Below, piece after piece: positions 44,534 to 56,849 of a stretch of DNA of 64,000 nt. The DNA comes from Trifolium pratense. Its lineage: Eukaryota; Streptophyta; Magnoliopsida; Fabales; Fabaceae. The DNA is taken from NCBI RefSeq assembly GCF_020283565.1, contig NC_060065.1, forward strand, positions 45,000,409 through 45,064,408. The letters are read 5' to 3'. The notes below the pieces were generated by a model. It saw nothing but the letters and a program-made list of their open reading frames with translations, did not search any database and was not told the DNA's origin. Every line of letters starts with the position of its first letter. Position 1 is the first letter of the stretch. The translations under genes and the position numbers were made by a program.

Positions 44534-47500
44534 TTATCTTGATGTTCCTCCGAATGTTGGTGTCCAAAAATCGACAGTTGTTTCATGAGTCACCGGAAAT
44601 GTGCTAGAAACCGGTACCAAACATAGTCCTCGACTTTTAAGATCTTGCTTTGCACTCTCGGATTTTTTTGATTTGCTTGAATTCTGCATTAATAAAAGTT
44701 AAAAAAAAAACATTATAACACAAACTGAAGGGAAAAATCATCAGCATCATAGTTCATAGTTATAATCCGTAACCTCATTGAGGTCGAGATGGAAATGTAA
44801 ACAATATTTTGACGCTTGTGTAACCAATTGAGGCTGCATCAGTTGCATTTATCCGCATTTCATCGAAATATCAAGAATCATAATGCAATGCAGCCATGAT
44901 TTATAACAATGACAAGCATCAACGTGTATGGGAATAACACATTTCTATTTATACAGTTAGAGTGAAAGTATTGTTTTAATTTTAATTACATAAATTATAT
45001 TAAAAAGAAAAGAAAAAAATGGAATAATTATTTAAATAATTAGAGAGGTTAAAATATGAGATAATTCAATTTTTAATGGAAATGCATAATTGTGTAAAAA
45101 AAAATGGAAATGAATTATTATATATTTAAGCTACCTGATGAATCTCTATTGGAGCTCCACTTTTCATATATGGTGTGCTCAAAACCTGTTGGTAAAAACG
45201 CAAAGCATATATATCATAAGATGAAAACTTAGTAACTTTTTGACTTAAGTATGTTTTCAATCTTTTAAATTATCACTTTATCAAGTTTAGTCACTAACAA
45301 TATTTTCATAAATTAAGTGATTTCACACAATTTAGTGATTTCATAAATATGATTAATGATATTTTATTATAAAGGCTTACTAGAAACATAATTTAACCAT
45401 TATTTTTTTAGCTTTAAGATTAAGAATTTACAAAAGGGTTGTGGGACTTACTGTAACCTGTTCATGGAGGAATTTGATGTATTCAATGGCTTCAGAAAGC
45501 ACCGAGGCTGTATCAGTCTGAAAAATATAACAAATTTATAAACTTTTATCAATAAAAAGCATTAAAATATATAAAAAAATTATCTCAAATACAGTCTCTT
45601 TTAATTTTTGTGTATAATGTAAATAAAGTAAGTTGTAAAAGAAAAAAAAATCAAATAGAGATAAAAATATTTTATGATACATATCCGTATATTGATGTTC
45701 AAATAAAATAACTGATAATACGTAAATTTAATTTTTTTTCTCTCCGCTTATAACTTAAATTCACAAATGTCTCCGTGAGCATAGTTCAATTGATAGAGAC
45801 GTTGCATGAAATATGTAAGTTCAAAGTTTAAAAATAAAATTCTAACCACCAGATTATTTGACGAAAAAAAACTTAAATTCACAAATGAAATGATCAATAT
45901 ATATAATTTTATTTGAAACTAACCTTTCCAAAAGGAGACACTAATTGTTGGAGTGCAGTGATTCTGTCTCCCATCTTCTCTTTTCTCACCTAAGAGGGAA
46001 AAAAAGTTGAATAACAATTTTCATAAATTGATATCCATAAGTTTATGAACTCAAAAAAAAAAAAAAAAGAAATATAAAAAGGTTAAAGGTTTCCCTTATT
46101 GTTAAAAGGTTAGTTGCACTTATTGTACCTTAAAAGCTGGCAAAGTTGATGGGGTTTCGTTACGGGTCCTTTTGGGTGCTGGCTCACTTCCACTTTTCTT
46201 CACCACAGTATTTACCTCAGATATATTCTGCAAAAAAATTGTTACTTTATGAATTAATGAAACTTTAGACCACATCATGTACTCTTCATTTTTTCATCCC
46301 AATAATACATGCATTATACACCATCCAATACAAGGTGTATAATGTTCATAAGTATATGACTTAGTAACTATGTACACCAATTGTCTTCGCGAGGATAGTT
46401 GAGTTAGTAGAAACATTACATGTAATATGTAGGAATTAGAGTTCGAACTCTGATACTCACATTTATTTATAAAGTGAATTTTTAACCATTATATACTGCT
46501 AGACAAAAAAAGCTATTTACACAAATTATATACATAGTCATACAGAAAAATATAATGTAAATGACAAAAAAATGAAGTCCCTCTATAATATTTCAGTTTA
46601 GTGATAAAAGTTTGACTTTATAATGTTAGAAGACGAAGTTTAAATCATATATATGTGAGAATTGTTTAAAATTGTCACTAGTATCACCGTTATTAATTAT
46701 AATTTCTACTTTTTGAATTTATTTTTAAAAAAAATATACCAAAGTGAAAAATGACATATAAAAGAAATTAGATAATGCATTTTACAAACATGCAATAAAA
46801 TATGGTATATAGTATAGCAAAGTGAAATAATTTGCTTTACAAAAAAATTGTGTAATTAATACCTTTGAGTGTTGATCAAAATTTGGGGTGGAGAATTGAG
46901 GTTGCAAAGAAGGGAAGAAACTTGACCTAACATCTTTGATGGAATTAGCACCCTCATGAGAAGCATTCCAAAAGGGGGTGTTGTTAGTAAAATGCAATTG
47001 GTTATTGGTAGGTTGTTTTGGAGGTGAAGTTCTCATCAAAAATTGAGGAACTTTATTAGACCAATCATTAGAAGGCATATTCATATTCAACTCATTATTA
47101 GAATTTAATCCATAGTTATTTGTTGGATATGGAAAACTACTCATGGATCTATTCTCAAATGAACCTTGTAAAATTGGTGGAGGAGTTCCATATAAAGTTG
47201 AAGAATCCATTTGAAAATTTGTTGGTAAACATTGGCTTGTAATAACATTGCTATCTCCAGAACTATATTGAGGACTAAATTGGTTTTGATCCAAAGAGAA
47301 ATTACTTCTATTCACTTGTTGACAAATCCCCATCACATTTTCTTGCTCAAAATTGTTCCTTGTTGAACTCAAATTCTCTTGTAACATTGTGCTGAAACTA
47401 TTATCAGCTCCCTTCTCACCTCTTCTATCATCATCAAATAAACACCACAAAAAGTCACAAATTTTAGCTCATGAAGAAAATTTCTACTTTATTCAAAAAC

Positions 47501-48178
47501 TAAATAAATTACGGCCGTAAAATAAAATGGTTTTTCAAGTCTCCGCAACCACACTGCAGCCGCAATTTTGATCATGTCGGCCACATTTGTTCGCAGTCAC
47601 AACCCTTATTGCAATTTTTTGAACCATTTCTTGATTTGGACGTGTCATCTTCATTGCAATTTAAAACCATGGTGATGCATCTTTAGAAACAGATGAGTTT
47701 TGAGAAATTTTTTTTCTCAAAATCTAACAGTTCATAAAGCTGCATCACCATATTGCATAGAGATGGAAAATGAAAGTTTAAAAAAAAAAATAGTAGTTTT
47801 GATTAATTTTCTTCCTACCTAATTATTATATTAAGACTAATAACACACTTACATCAAAGAAGGTTGATTCCAATCCATGGAATGAGAAGAAAGGCCTAAA
47901 CCCATCATATGCAAGTTGGGATCAGAAGAAGTTGAAGAGTCTTGATTTTGTTGAAGTTTTTGAGTATCATGAAAAGAATTTTCCATAGAAGATCTTGGTT
48001 TTATCTCTACCATATCTGAATTTTGCCAACCAAAATCAACTATGTTGTTATTGTTGGTGATGGCTGAGGAATTAGAAGATTGTGATGTTCCTCCACTTTG
48101 ATGATCAAATCTGATATTTCTTGATGCTGTGTCCCACCAATTTCCACTTGAATTATGAAATTGATCATCATCAGCCAT
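44534..48178 (-). CDS. bHLH transcription factor, bHLH112/bHLH123 type (439 aa, 7 exons)
   Basis: Nuclear DNA-binding regulator. Exons in coding order (minus strand): 48178-47853, 47424-46863, 46227-46129, 45989-45924, 45517-45452, 45185-45135, 44683-44534. All have GT-AG borders and continuous phase, total 1320 bases. Residues 1-296 are Asn/Ser/Gln-rich (MADDDQFHNSSGNWWD; SMDWNQPSL; PFWNASHEG), as in this subfamily. The bHLH region is about residues 318-371: a short basic part (TPSTLPAFKVRKEKM), helix 1 GDRITALQQLV, loop SPFGKTD, helix 2 SVLSEAIEYIKFLHEQV. The basic part lacks the usual His-Glu-Arg E-box residues, a known trait of this atypical group. The C-terminus LCLVPVSST...FWTPTFGG is diagnostic. 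I chose the start at MADDD over an upstream in-frame Met (48214) because MADD is the family start. Arabidopsis relatives act in stress response and root growth. Confidence 0.95.
45770..45870 (+). mobile_element. tRNA-derived SINE in a bHLH intron
   Basis: A-box-like GAGCATAGTTCAATTGATAG; B box decayed; A tail. It is flanked by a perfect 17-bp duplication ACTTAAATTCACAAATG (45753-45769 and 45871-45887). Confidence 0.85.
46383..46511 (+). mobile_element. tRNA-derived SINE in a bHLH intron
   Basis: A-box-like GGATAGTTGAGTTAGTAG and B-box GAGTTCGAACTC, A tail GACAAAAAAAG. Imperfect flanking repeat TATGTACACCAATT / TATTTACACAAATT. Second SINE in the same gene. Confidence 0.75.
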
Positions 48179-48283
48179 AGTTTGATGAATTAATCCAACA
48201 AATGCTAGCTTCAATAATTTTTTTTGTATATAGATAAGTTGATTCTGATTCTGATGTTGTAGTTTGGTTCAACTTTCACTATC

Positions 48284-48292
48284 TATATATAT
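48284..48292 (-). promoter_or_regulatory. TATA box of the bHLH gene
   Basis: TATATATAG on the minus strand, about 105 bases before the ATG. Spacing fits a leader of about 75 bases. Confidence 0.5.
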
Positions 48293-48750
48293 AATATAAA
48301 TTATAATTAACTTATAAGAATATGTAGTATATAGTTTATTTATGTGATGAAAAAATAAAATAGATATAAGTTTGGTTATATATGTGAATGAGTTAAGAGT
48401 TTGATAAAAATGGATGGAAAACGATTCTTAACTTCTCATGTATTTATATTGGGAGGTGAAGAGAGAAAGACAGTGATAAGAATGAATGAAGAAATTTGTA
48501 ACCGACTAACAGGAATATGGTTGACACTTTGATAATTCAAAGGGTCATTTGATAAGACATAGGAATTAAAATCAATATATTTAGGTTCATTTTTTTATAT
48601 AGACTTTTGTTTTGTTTTTGTTTTGTAGCTTCTCTTTAATTAATAAAGTTGTAGGTCTTCTAGCTGTTTGCTGTCTTAAGATTTTTTAATCAATTTTTAT
48701 TTATTTATTTTTCTGAAAATGACACATCCTTGAAAAGGTTGATTATAAAA

Positions 48751-48785
48751 ATTATTATTATTATTATTATCATCTTAGAGAGGAA

Positions 48786-48838
<53 letters not shown>

Positions 48839-48839
48839 G
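48751..48839. repeat. Facing trinucleotide microsatellites (ATT)n and (ATA)n
   Basis: About 20 bases of ATT repeats (48751-48770) face about 50 bases of AAT/ATA repeats (48787-48838), 17 bases apart. They are complementary and can form a hairpin. They sit about 570-660 bases upstream of the bHLH start codon. Confidence 0.9.
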
Positions 48840-49199
48840 ATGAGGAAATTTGTAAAGTTTTATTTCATCCATTTAAATCCTTGAAATTGTGACTTAGAAT
48901 ATAAGAGCATTTTGCACAAAAGTTATTGTATTAAAAATCTAGAAATGAAATAATATACTTTAATAGAAACTTTCAATTTTTATATATAATTATTTTAATT
49001 TTTGTTTATGATGTTAATATGTTGTATAAATCATTTAGTATAAAAATTCATTTTTAAACATCTCATTCTTTCTTTTATCGCTAACATTTTATGGATTATT
49101 TGTAAGTGTAAGAATCTTATTATGTTTGAAAACAAAGTTCTCCTATAAAAAAAAGTGATTTTGGTCATATGAACTTATAAGCTATAAGCTCAAAATATG

Positions 49200-50020
49200 A
49201 CCTTATACCAAATAGAGCCTAACTTTATAAGATGGAGTTTTGTCGCACCCTTTTTACTCTGCTAGGATTTTCACTGCCTCACCACTCCTTCATTTCTTCC
49301 TCTCAACCGCTCAATCACTTAAGCAGGACACCACTGTCGTCGTTCACCACCCTTTCCTTCTTCCTATCTCGCACACCGCCACACCGCCATTCACCTCCAC
49401 CTTCTTCACCTAAAATCCAAATAGGTACTATCACGATGTAGCTTTGGATTTCGGTGGAGCGATCCGCTCTCATGTCTGCACCACCGTCTAACCCCGTTTG
49501 GGTTGTTCTAATTCAGCAAGGGTATGTTTACCGACGCCACATGTGGTTTCAACGGTGATGGCTCATTTTTAGACCCTTTGTTGTTGTTTGCTGGCTTCGT
49601 TTTCACTTAATATGCTCACTCGACGTTACCGAATCTTCATTTGTGGTTCTGCTTCTGATTTTGACAGTTCGAGTGGCTCTTTTTTATCTAGATTCCTTGC
49701 TTCTAGATTGTTGGCTCGAAAGGGCTTGGATTCACGATTGAGATGCTTTGTTGTTTCATTTGTGGTCATTGTTGCTTGTTGGTGTTAATTTTTTGTCATA
49801 GCGAGTTGTTGGTGTGAGGATTAGCTTCTGTGTTAGCGGTCGGGTTCTCTCGCCGGAACTAATAGGTCTCAAGATTGAAGGTTCGCCATTATTATTCGTA
49901 TTAATCTAGGATATTGATTTCGAACTGATTGGCTCGAAAGAGTTAGATATTTCTTGTTGTCGCTTGTTGCAGGGAGTTGGTTCATTCACCTAGCTTGGTT
50001 CATTCATTAGCAAACCTCTT
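49200..50020. other. Non-coding region with gene-like base composition
   Basis: Less AT-rich than its surroundings, with short open frames on the + strand (49232-49441 and 49588-49788) rich in Ser, Pro and Leu. Neither resembles a known protein. It may be captured or transposon-derived DNA. Confidence 0.25.
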
Positions 50021-50022
50021 TC

Positions 50023-50049
50023 GGGGGGGGGGGGGGGGGGGGGGGGGGG
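50023..50049 (+). repeat. 27-nt homopolymeric G run
   Basis: Twenty-seven consecutive G residues in an otherwise AT-rich region. The exact length may be affected by sequencing or assembly. Confidence 0.9.
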
Positions 50050-50089
50050 ATTTCTCCTCCATCCCCATCTTCATATCTCCAAACAGGAC

Positions 50090-50440
50090 AATTCCCACGA
50101 GAATTCACATTTATAGATCAAATTGACACCCCCTAAGCCTACCATAGTCAATATGGTCATGTCAGGCAAGTCAGAAAGTTGATTTGTGTAGCAAATCTCT
50201 TTCACAACTCATGTGAGCCCATGTACGGCCATAGCTTTCCGACATAAGGAATCAACAATTTGTCTTTATGAATACTGAGATTGACGAAATCAAGTTTCTT
50301 AGGCTATAAATAAGACATTATTCACTTGTAAGAATTCATCTCCACTCTTGTAACCAATTACAAGTATTAATAAAATTCGCTTAGTTTATTTTCTTGTGTT
50401 CTTAATTAGTTTTAGTTTTCTGTTTTACTTAGTTATGCAT
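50090..50440 (+). repeat. Possible LTR-like promoter region
   Basis: CTATAAATAAG (about 50303-50313) is followed within 70 bases by TAACCAATTACAAG and AATAAAATTC. This TATA-then-poly(A)-signal spacing is typical of an LTR R region. No partner LTR, TG/CA borders or target duplication were found. Confidence 0.3.
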
Positions 50441-50933
50441 GTTGCTTACCATGGCTAGGTGTGAGTACGTAATTTCCTTCCATCTTAGAGTTATGGAGTG
50501 TAGTCCATACCATGCTCTCTTGATCATTTCTCTTATGTTGTTGATTGCTAACATGTTCCTATCATACCGTAGTATTTTATCATGTTTTATTTGTAGGACA
50601 AGAAGACGAAGGACCGAAGGAAGAAGTCGGTGTATGTCCAGAACCTATGATCGCGAGTACGTACAATGCACTTAATTGTGTGTTTGGGGTATGTGAGGAC
50701 ATTTGCCATTTAGTTTATCTCATTATCTTTTAAATTGTTTTAAAATTAATTTTTCATGGCAAGAGAGATGGTTTAGACTTTTGTGCTTGTGATAAAAATC
50801 TTAGAATTAAGAGTCGAATCTAACTTAACCTTACAAAACTGGCTTGTAAGATGAGAATTGTCTCTTACTTATAAACCATTTTTTAGATATAATATTCGGA
50901 TTAAGATTTAAACAAAGGTAATATTAACATGTA

Positions 50934-51234
50934 CTCCCTCCGTCCCAAATTATAAGGGAAAAAAACTCATTTTTTTTGTCCCAAATTATAAGGGAGAAAG
51001 TCATTTTCAAGAATGTTTTTCTCTTATTCTCATTAAATTAAATGCAAATTGCATTTAATTTTCTCTCTCTACTCTTTTCTCAATAAACAACAACCAATAA
51101 AAATTGTTTTTACATCTTCCTATGCAACTTATTCCAAGGAAAACCCACAAAAACATATTTCAAATTCTCATGTTTTACTTTTTCTTAATAAGTGTGATTT
51201 TTTTATTTTCTCTTATAATTCGGGACAGAGGGAG
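50934..51234. mobile_element. Stowaway MITE (301 bp)
   Basis: CTCCCTCCGTCCCAAATTAT at the left matches the reverse complement of the right end (ATAATTCGGGACAGAGGGAG). TA flanks both sides (50932-50933 and 51235-51236). CTCCCTCCG is the classic Stowaway terminus. Confidence 0.92.
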
Positions 51235-51738
51235 TACTCTAAAAACACATGATAAGCTACCCAAATAAAGAAACTTAATATTAAATATTTCAAAGAAATT
51301 AATGTCCAAAAGGTTTATTACACAAGTACCAAGAAAATATTTTTATATTAAACTTTTTAAAATGTGCTAACATCCCTTAGGCACATGTTAAAATTATCCT
51401 TTAAACAATTAATTAACTACATTAGTCCTAATACAAAGAGAAATTAGCTACTCATACTCATAATAGCTTTACAGAAAGATGAATTGAAGATGAAATTCGA
51501 GAATATATATAATTGTGGCCTAAACCTGGTTGAAAAAAACTGTCTTTCAAAACCGGAGCGGTCACAGTTTTTTATTTTTGCAGACTAAAATTGAAAAGTC
51601 GTGGTCTTAGAGAATATGTGATGGCCACAAAAACCACAATTCAAAAGTTTTGGCCAGACCGTGGCCTAAAGTTTATGCCACAGTTTTTTATCTTTTAGCC
51701 ACACTTTTTGAGCTGTTATCTAAAGTTAAAAAATGTTA

Positions 51739-51862
51739 CTACTCTGTCCCAAAATATAAGGGAAAATTGGTCAAAGAAAGTTGATGTATTTGGTTAAAAA
51801 TTTGGACTAGATACATCAACTTTAGTTGACCAATTTTCCCTTATATTTTGAGACGGAGGGAG
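51739..51862. mobile_element. Stowaway MITE (124 bp)
   Basis: The left end CTACTCTGTCCCAAAATATA and right end TATATTTTGAGACGGAGGGA pair with a one-base gap. Inner arms with AAAATTGGTCAA pair further, and TA flanks both ends. Confidence 0.88.
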
Positions 51863-51864
51863 TA

Positions 51865-53140
51865 TAGTGTAACTTATTTCAATTTGCTAAGCCATTTAAT
51901 GGTCCGCTTAGTGAATTGTCTCGTTCTATTCTATATTCTTCCTTACAAATCTCTTGATGTGATTTGCTAAACCATTAATGAGCTGGCTTTGCGATTTGTT
52001 GCATACTAAAAAAATTAGAGTTGAGTTATCAATAGATAGAATTTCAAGTAATAGGAAAAAAAATCAACTAATACCTCATTAAAAAATCAAACAAAATTCA
52101 TTTTAAAAACAAAACAATACATTTGGAATTTTTAATACCAGCAGGCTTTTTGTAAATGATAAAAAAATTTGATTTAGGGCCTTTTTGTTAAACTTTAAAA
52201 AACTCAATTTTACTTTGTATTTTTAAAATAATTTTAATGAGAACTAATAAGAAATAATAAAGTTATATCGAACTTATTTTTTGTAAATTAAATGAATAAT
52301 TTTGATATTTAGTTACTTAGATATTCATATTAGATATTTTAATTCAATAAAAATTAAATACAATTTTTAAAAAATATATGAAAAGATATTGAAAATAGCT
52401 TTTTACTTAAGATATCTTTTGAATATTTATTATTAAAAAAAGTTATAAAAATAATAAAATATTTAAAACGATATTTTATCTTAATTTCTTATTTTAAGCT
52501 TTTCAAAATAATATTGGTTATGAAACAGAACCATGTGGACTATTTCCGTGTTGACGATCGGTCGGTCCATTCATCATATTACATTACCAAATTACCATGG
52601 GTTGGTGCTGCAAATGTTTATCTAGTGTGTTGTGTATATCCCAATATCAATATTTGTATCTGTTATCTCATATTTTAGTTGAGCTAAAATATGTTTTTAT
52701 CTTTGGTTCCAAAGACTTTGACTCTATCAAAGTTCATTAATTTTAGCTTTCATAAAGTGAGACGTAAATGTCTTCAAGAACAAGAGAGATTATATTTAAT
52801 CATCTCATTTATGAAAGTTAAGGGTAATGTCTTTAAAAATAAGAGAGTTATAATGGAAAGTATTTTAAAAGTATGGATTCATTGTCCTATTTCTAAGTCA
52901 AAAAGGCAAAAGATAGAGGGATAACTTAGTTTCCTTTGTTATATGAAAATATTGCCTTTCAATCGTTTAGCTTTCGATTGCAGTAATGAAATCGAAATAT
53001 TGATGAGTGTGGACATAGAAAATCTTTTCATTTTAAAATACAATTCGATTTTGACGGTTGCAGCGCTTCAAAGCATTGTTTCATTTCAAATAAAGAAGGA
53101 CGCGTGGCAGAAGACTATTAGTATAACGTTTAAGTAACAG
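51865..53140. other. Intergenic region
   Basis: AT-rich. Two short + strand ORFs (52691-52924, 52943-53137) lack recognisable features. No gene supported. Confidence 0.35.
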
Positions 53141-53149
53141 TTATTTATG

Positions 53150-53325
53150 TTGTCTATAAATACTAGTTTGTAAGTCGAAATAAGGGTCACAATTCACATA
53201 CACAAACTCTCAAAAAACTCAAAGTATCCATGCTAAAGCGAGAAACGAGTACAACGAGAAACATGTATGAATCACTGAACCATTATTTCTTATGTGTAAA
53301 CATTTATAATTCAATGCAAAGTTAG
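53150..53325 (+). promoter_or_regulatory. Promoter-like sequence with short downstream ORF
   Basis: TATAAATAC at about 53155 is followed by an A/C-rich leader (CACAATTCACATACACAAAC) and an ATG near 53230 opening a 31-codon frame (MLKRETSTTRNMYESL). It may be the start of an unannotated transcript or part of an old LTR. No further exon was recognised. Confidence 0.25.
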
Positions 53326-53329
53326 ATTT

Positions 53330-54600
53330 TCACAAAGTCTTTACTTCTAAAGTTTTTCTCTTATTGCATTTAAATGGTTCGCTCGTTCGAGTGAATTTTC
53401 CTTTATTCATGTTCAATTTATGATTTACATGTTTTCTTCTCATTAACTTTATTTTTGCAACCCTTCGCATTTAAGATCTTTTTACTTTAAAATACCTTTT
53501 TTCATGAACAAGTCAATGTTGCATTTAATGATGAACATTCAAAACTCTTTTAATCCAACGCACAAACACTTGTCCCGAGATTTACCAGTTGATCTCTTAA
53601 ATAATTAATTTAAACTAGCGGTTGTTTACCAAAAATCAGCGTAAACAGTATCATTCTTAATAATTGATTTCAGACCGTGAAAAGTTATTATTACTTATTG
53701 CTTGCTACATGGAGTTTTCGTTTAAAAAAAAAAATATTGGTCAAAAAGATTTTAACAAAGAAGAAATACATAAAAGTTATTTTTATAAATAATTTAACTA
53801 AAACAAACAAACTCTTATTAACTAAATTTCTTTAGATCTAAGTCATTATTATGAAGTGAACATATCTAAACAAAGTTCAATTCGCATTACACAATTTTTA
53901 CTTGAATATATAACTTTTAAAAAAAAAAAACAGCAATAAGCAGAAAAATCTTGAATATATTATAACATATATTTTGTTTTTATTAAAATAATTAGTTTTA
54001 TAAAGTTAATTAACTCATTCAACATTTTTGTCATTATACAAATAAAGTCACACTTTAATTATTCCAAGTAGAAGAGTAAAATTGTATATAAAAAAAAAAT
54101 GATAGAAGAGTAAAATAAGATTCTAGTGATAATTGGGAAACATGTGTCAACAAGTAGGACCCAACCGGCGTGCAGGCGTGCGACGATATTCCGAGAGTGT
54201 CAACACCATCTTTTCTCTTGAGAGTCAGAGCCCTGAAAATGACCCTTACTATACATGTCGTCTTCTTCTTTTTCTTTTTATTTTTATTTTTTATCTTTTT
54301 ATAAATACTACTCTTTCATGTTGTTATTATAAAAAAAAAGTCAGTTTTTAAATTCATTAAATATCAAATACATTTTGGCAATTTTTTTTTATCAAATACA
54401 TTAGTTATTTTATTAATTTCAAAAGTTGACTGTTTCTTATAAAAAGATCGAAAATATTAGTATTTTCATTTTCGATTAATTCTACTTATATATTACCTGC
54501 AATTTGTATGTTAAAAGTCTCGCATTTAATTTAGATATGAGATCTATATAATTGAACACCCAATAATATGTTTATAAATTGTGGCGGTTATGGTTGTATT
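53330..54600. other. Intergenic region
   Basis: AT-rich with poly-A runs. The ORF at 54133-54351 ends in low-complexity sequence and is not supported. Confidence 0.35.
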
Positions 54601-54602
54601 TC

Positions 54603-54725
54603 TATGAGCATGGTTCAGTAATAGAGATATTGCATTATATATGTAGGTTAGTAGGTGTTGGATTTTAAAATATTTATTTATTCATCTTAAAGGGTACAAT
54701 TTTTAGCAATTAAACTATTTAACAA
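54603..54725 (+). mobile_element. tRNA-derived SINE, decayed
   Basis: TGAGCATGGTTCAGTAATAGAG and the body ATTCATCTTAAAGGGTACAATT match the SINE family seen at 45770 and 46383. The B box is lost. Confidence 0.6.
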
Positions 54726-56640
54726 AGTTAATGCTATCGGAATACTTGGTTGTGCTTCAGTTCAGTCTTGAACACGAGAAAGTGTGTTAAAAGTTTTGCA
54801 TAATTAGACAACATAGAACCTGAATATGTGTTTATATGCGGTGTTCATCTTTATCTTATAAACTGATTTTGTGAGGTTGAATTAAACTCAATCCAAAATT
54901 TTATGATTGCAAATGCATGATGTATAATGTTTTCATTGATCCTAAATTGTTTAAATTTGAATTTCAAATGAATAGCGAGATTAATTACAACATGTAAATG
55001 TGGGAAATTTTTACACCAAACTCCCAGAGGCACATATTGTTGATAGATCTCGTACGGTAGAGGAGTCTTACGGAACACTTTAAGACACCATTCTTATGAA
55101 ACGGTGGTACAATCCTTTGCAAACGACTTAAAATATGCAGTGAGGTATTTCAAGTGTGACAGATTGACCTTGTGCTATAGTTTACTAAAATTTAACTCTT
55201 ATAGATTTGATTATGTTAAATATGTTTGAATCTCATCTTCAAAAGCTAGCTCATAAGGTGAGGTTGCCCTTACATATTTATATATTCAACAGCTCCTAAA
55301 CCTAAACAATGTGGGGACTTCAAACAAACACCGACAACACAAACTCCATATTCAACTAATTCATCCCTCTCTACTTACATGTAGTCAAAACAGGGTACTC
55401 AAGATTATACAAGTCCTCAAAAGCCACAAAATCTCATTTTCTATTATATTTTTAGAAAATATTTCAATTTCTAATATTAATAATCTTACCCCCAGAAATT
55501 TGTCACACACAAACAAACTCAGTCACCTGTTAATATGAACGCAGCTACAAACCAACCAAGCATGCTAGTGGTAGTAACAAATCATTAGGTATATGAACTC
55601 CCCCAAAAGTTGAAGACTCCTCTCCAATTCAGATTTGGTACACCACTCACTGATTAATTGCAAAATATCTACAATGAGTGGGATTGGTTGACAATTCACA
55701 AGTCAAACCAATATGGAACATATATATGATATTATTTTTTTAAAGAAAAAGGTAGCAATTGACTAATAATGTTTGTGGACTTTTTATTAGTTACACTAGA
55801 TTTTTCTTGTATATGATAAATTTTGTCCTAAAATTATAAATTGTATCAACTTAATTTTCATTTTACATTCTTAATATTATAAAGGTTTTGCTAACTAGTG
55901 TGTTCAGTGCACTAGTTATGAAATTAAAAAGAAAAATATACATTGGAAAAATCAAAATTTAGATTTTAATAGTGTTTAACTATACAATTTTCAAGAATTC
56001 TTTTTCAAACTTATACTCTCAAACTAATGTCCCTAATCACTGGTTAGCATTTGTTATATTAAAAAATTATCATTCGTGTATTTAGTGCCGCAGAAACACT
56101 AGTTAGCATAATGTTTGAAAATTTTAATAAAGTTTTTCTTTCTCTCTAAATGGTTACTAATTTTAGTTGGACTTTGATTTGACTTTTTATAGTAAAAACA
56201 GTAATTCGACTTTGTTAATTAGTCAAAATGAATCCAATAAGATCTACTATAAAATATTTTGTGTGACCCCTGCTGCTGAATATTGGGATCCAACACAGAG
56301 TATATGCTGTTTAGCTTACGTTGAAGTCACTATGATGTCAAAGGATGATAAGACAAAAATATCGGACAAACCTAGCTATAGTTTACTAGTTAAGATATAA
56401 TCTTCTCATATCGCATTCATATTAGGCTATTTAAATATTATTTGTTCTGTTTTATCAAATAATTAAAATGTTGTCCCGCAAGTACAACTCAATTAATAGT
56501 TGTAATTAAGTAAGGAATTGTCGTTTTACCAAACAAATTTCAATTTTAGAAAGTGTCACCTGAAAAACTTCGATGGCGAAACAATATGACGTTTAGAATT
56601 TGGAGTTAAAATCTCGTTAAAGATGCTCTAAGATGCGATT
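54726..56640. other. Intergenic region
   Basis: No gene recognised. A segment near 55230-55310 (AAAAGCTAGCTCATAAGGTG) resembles one near 50830-50870, so both probably derive from the same dispersed repeat. Confidence 0.35.
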
Positions 56641-56645
56641 GAATT

Positions 56646-56846
56646 AGGTCTTGTTTGAATTAACTTATTTTTGAGCTTATGTAATTTTTATGTATTATTA
56701 TAAGTTTTTCAAGGTAGTTTATGATAAAATAGCTTATAAAAATATAATTTTCCCTAGTGTGAACTTATAAAATAGCATAAAACATAATTTTTATTGCATA
56801 AGCTGTTTGCATAAGCTCAAAAATAAGCTAATCCAAACATGCCATA
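56646..56846. mobile_element. MITE-like element with long inverted repeats
   Basis: GGTCTTGTTTGAATTAACTT at the left and its imperfect reverse complement at the right (AAGCTAATCCAAACATGCC). The arms extend through TTATTTTTGAGCTTATG. The target duplication is not clear. Confidence 0.6.
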
Positions 56847-56849
56847 AAT

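Noticed and set aside
49232..49788. Two short Ser/Leu-rich ORFs as genes
   Set aside because: No recognisable domain, no exon continuity, stops soon after; kept only as a composition note.
54133..54351. 72-aa ORF beginning MGNMCQQVGPNRR
   Set aside because: The second half is translated low-complexity T-rich sequence; no homology recognised.
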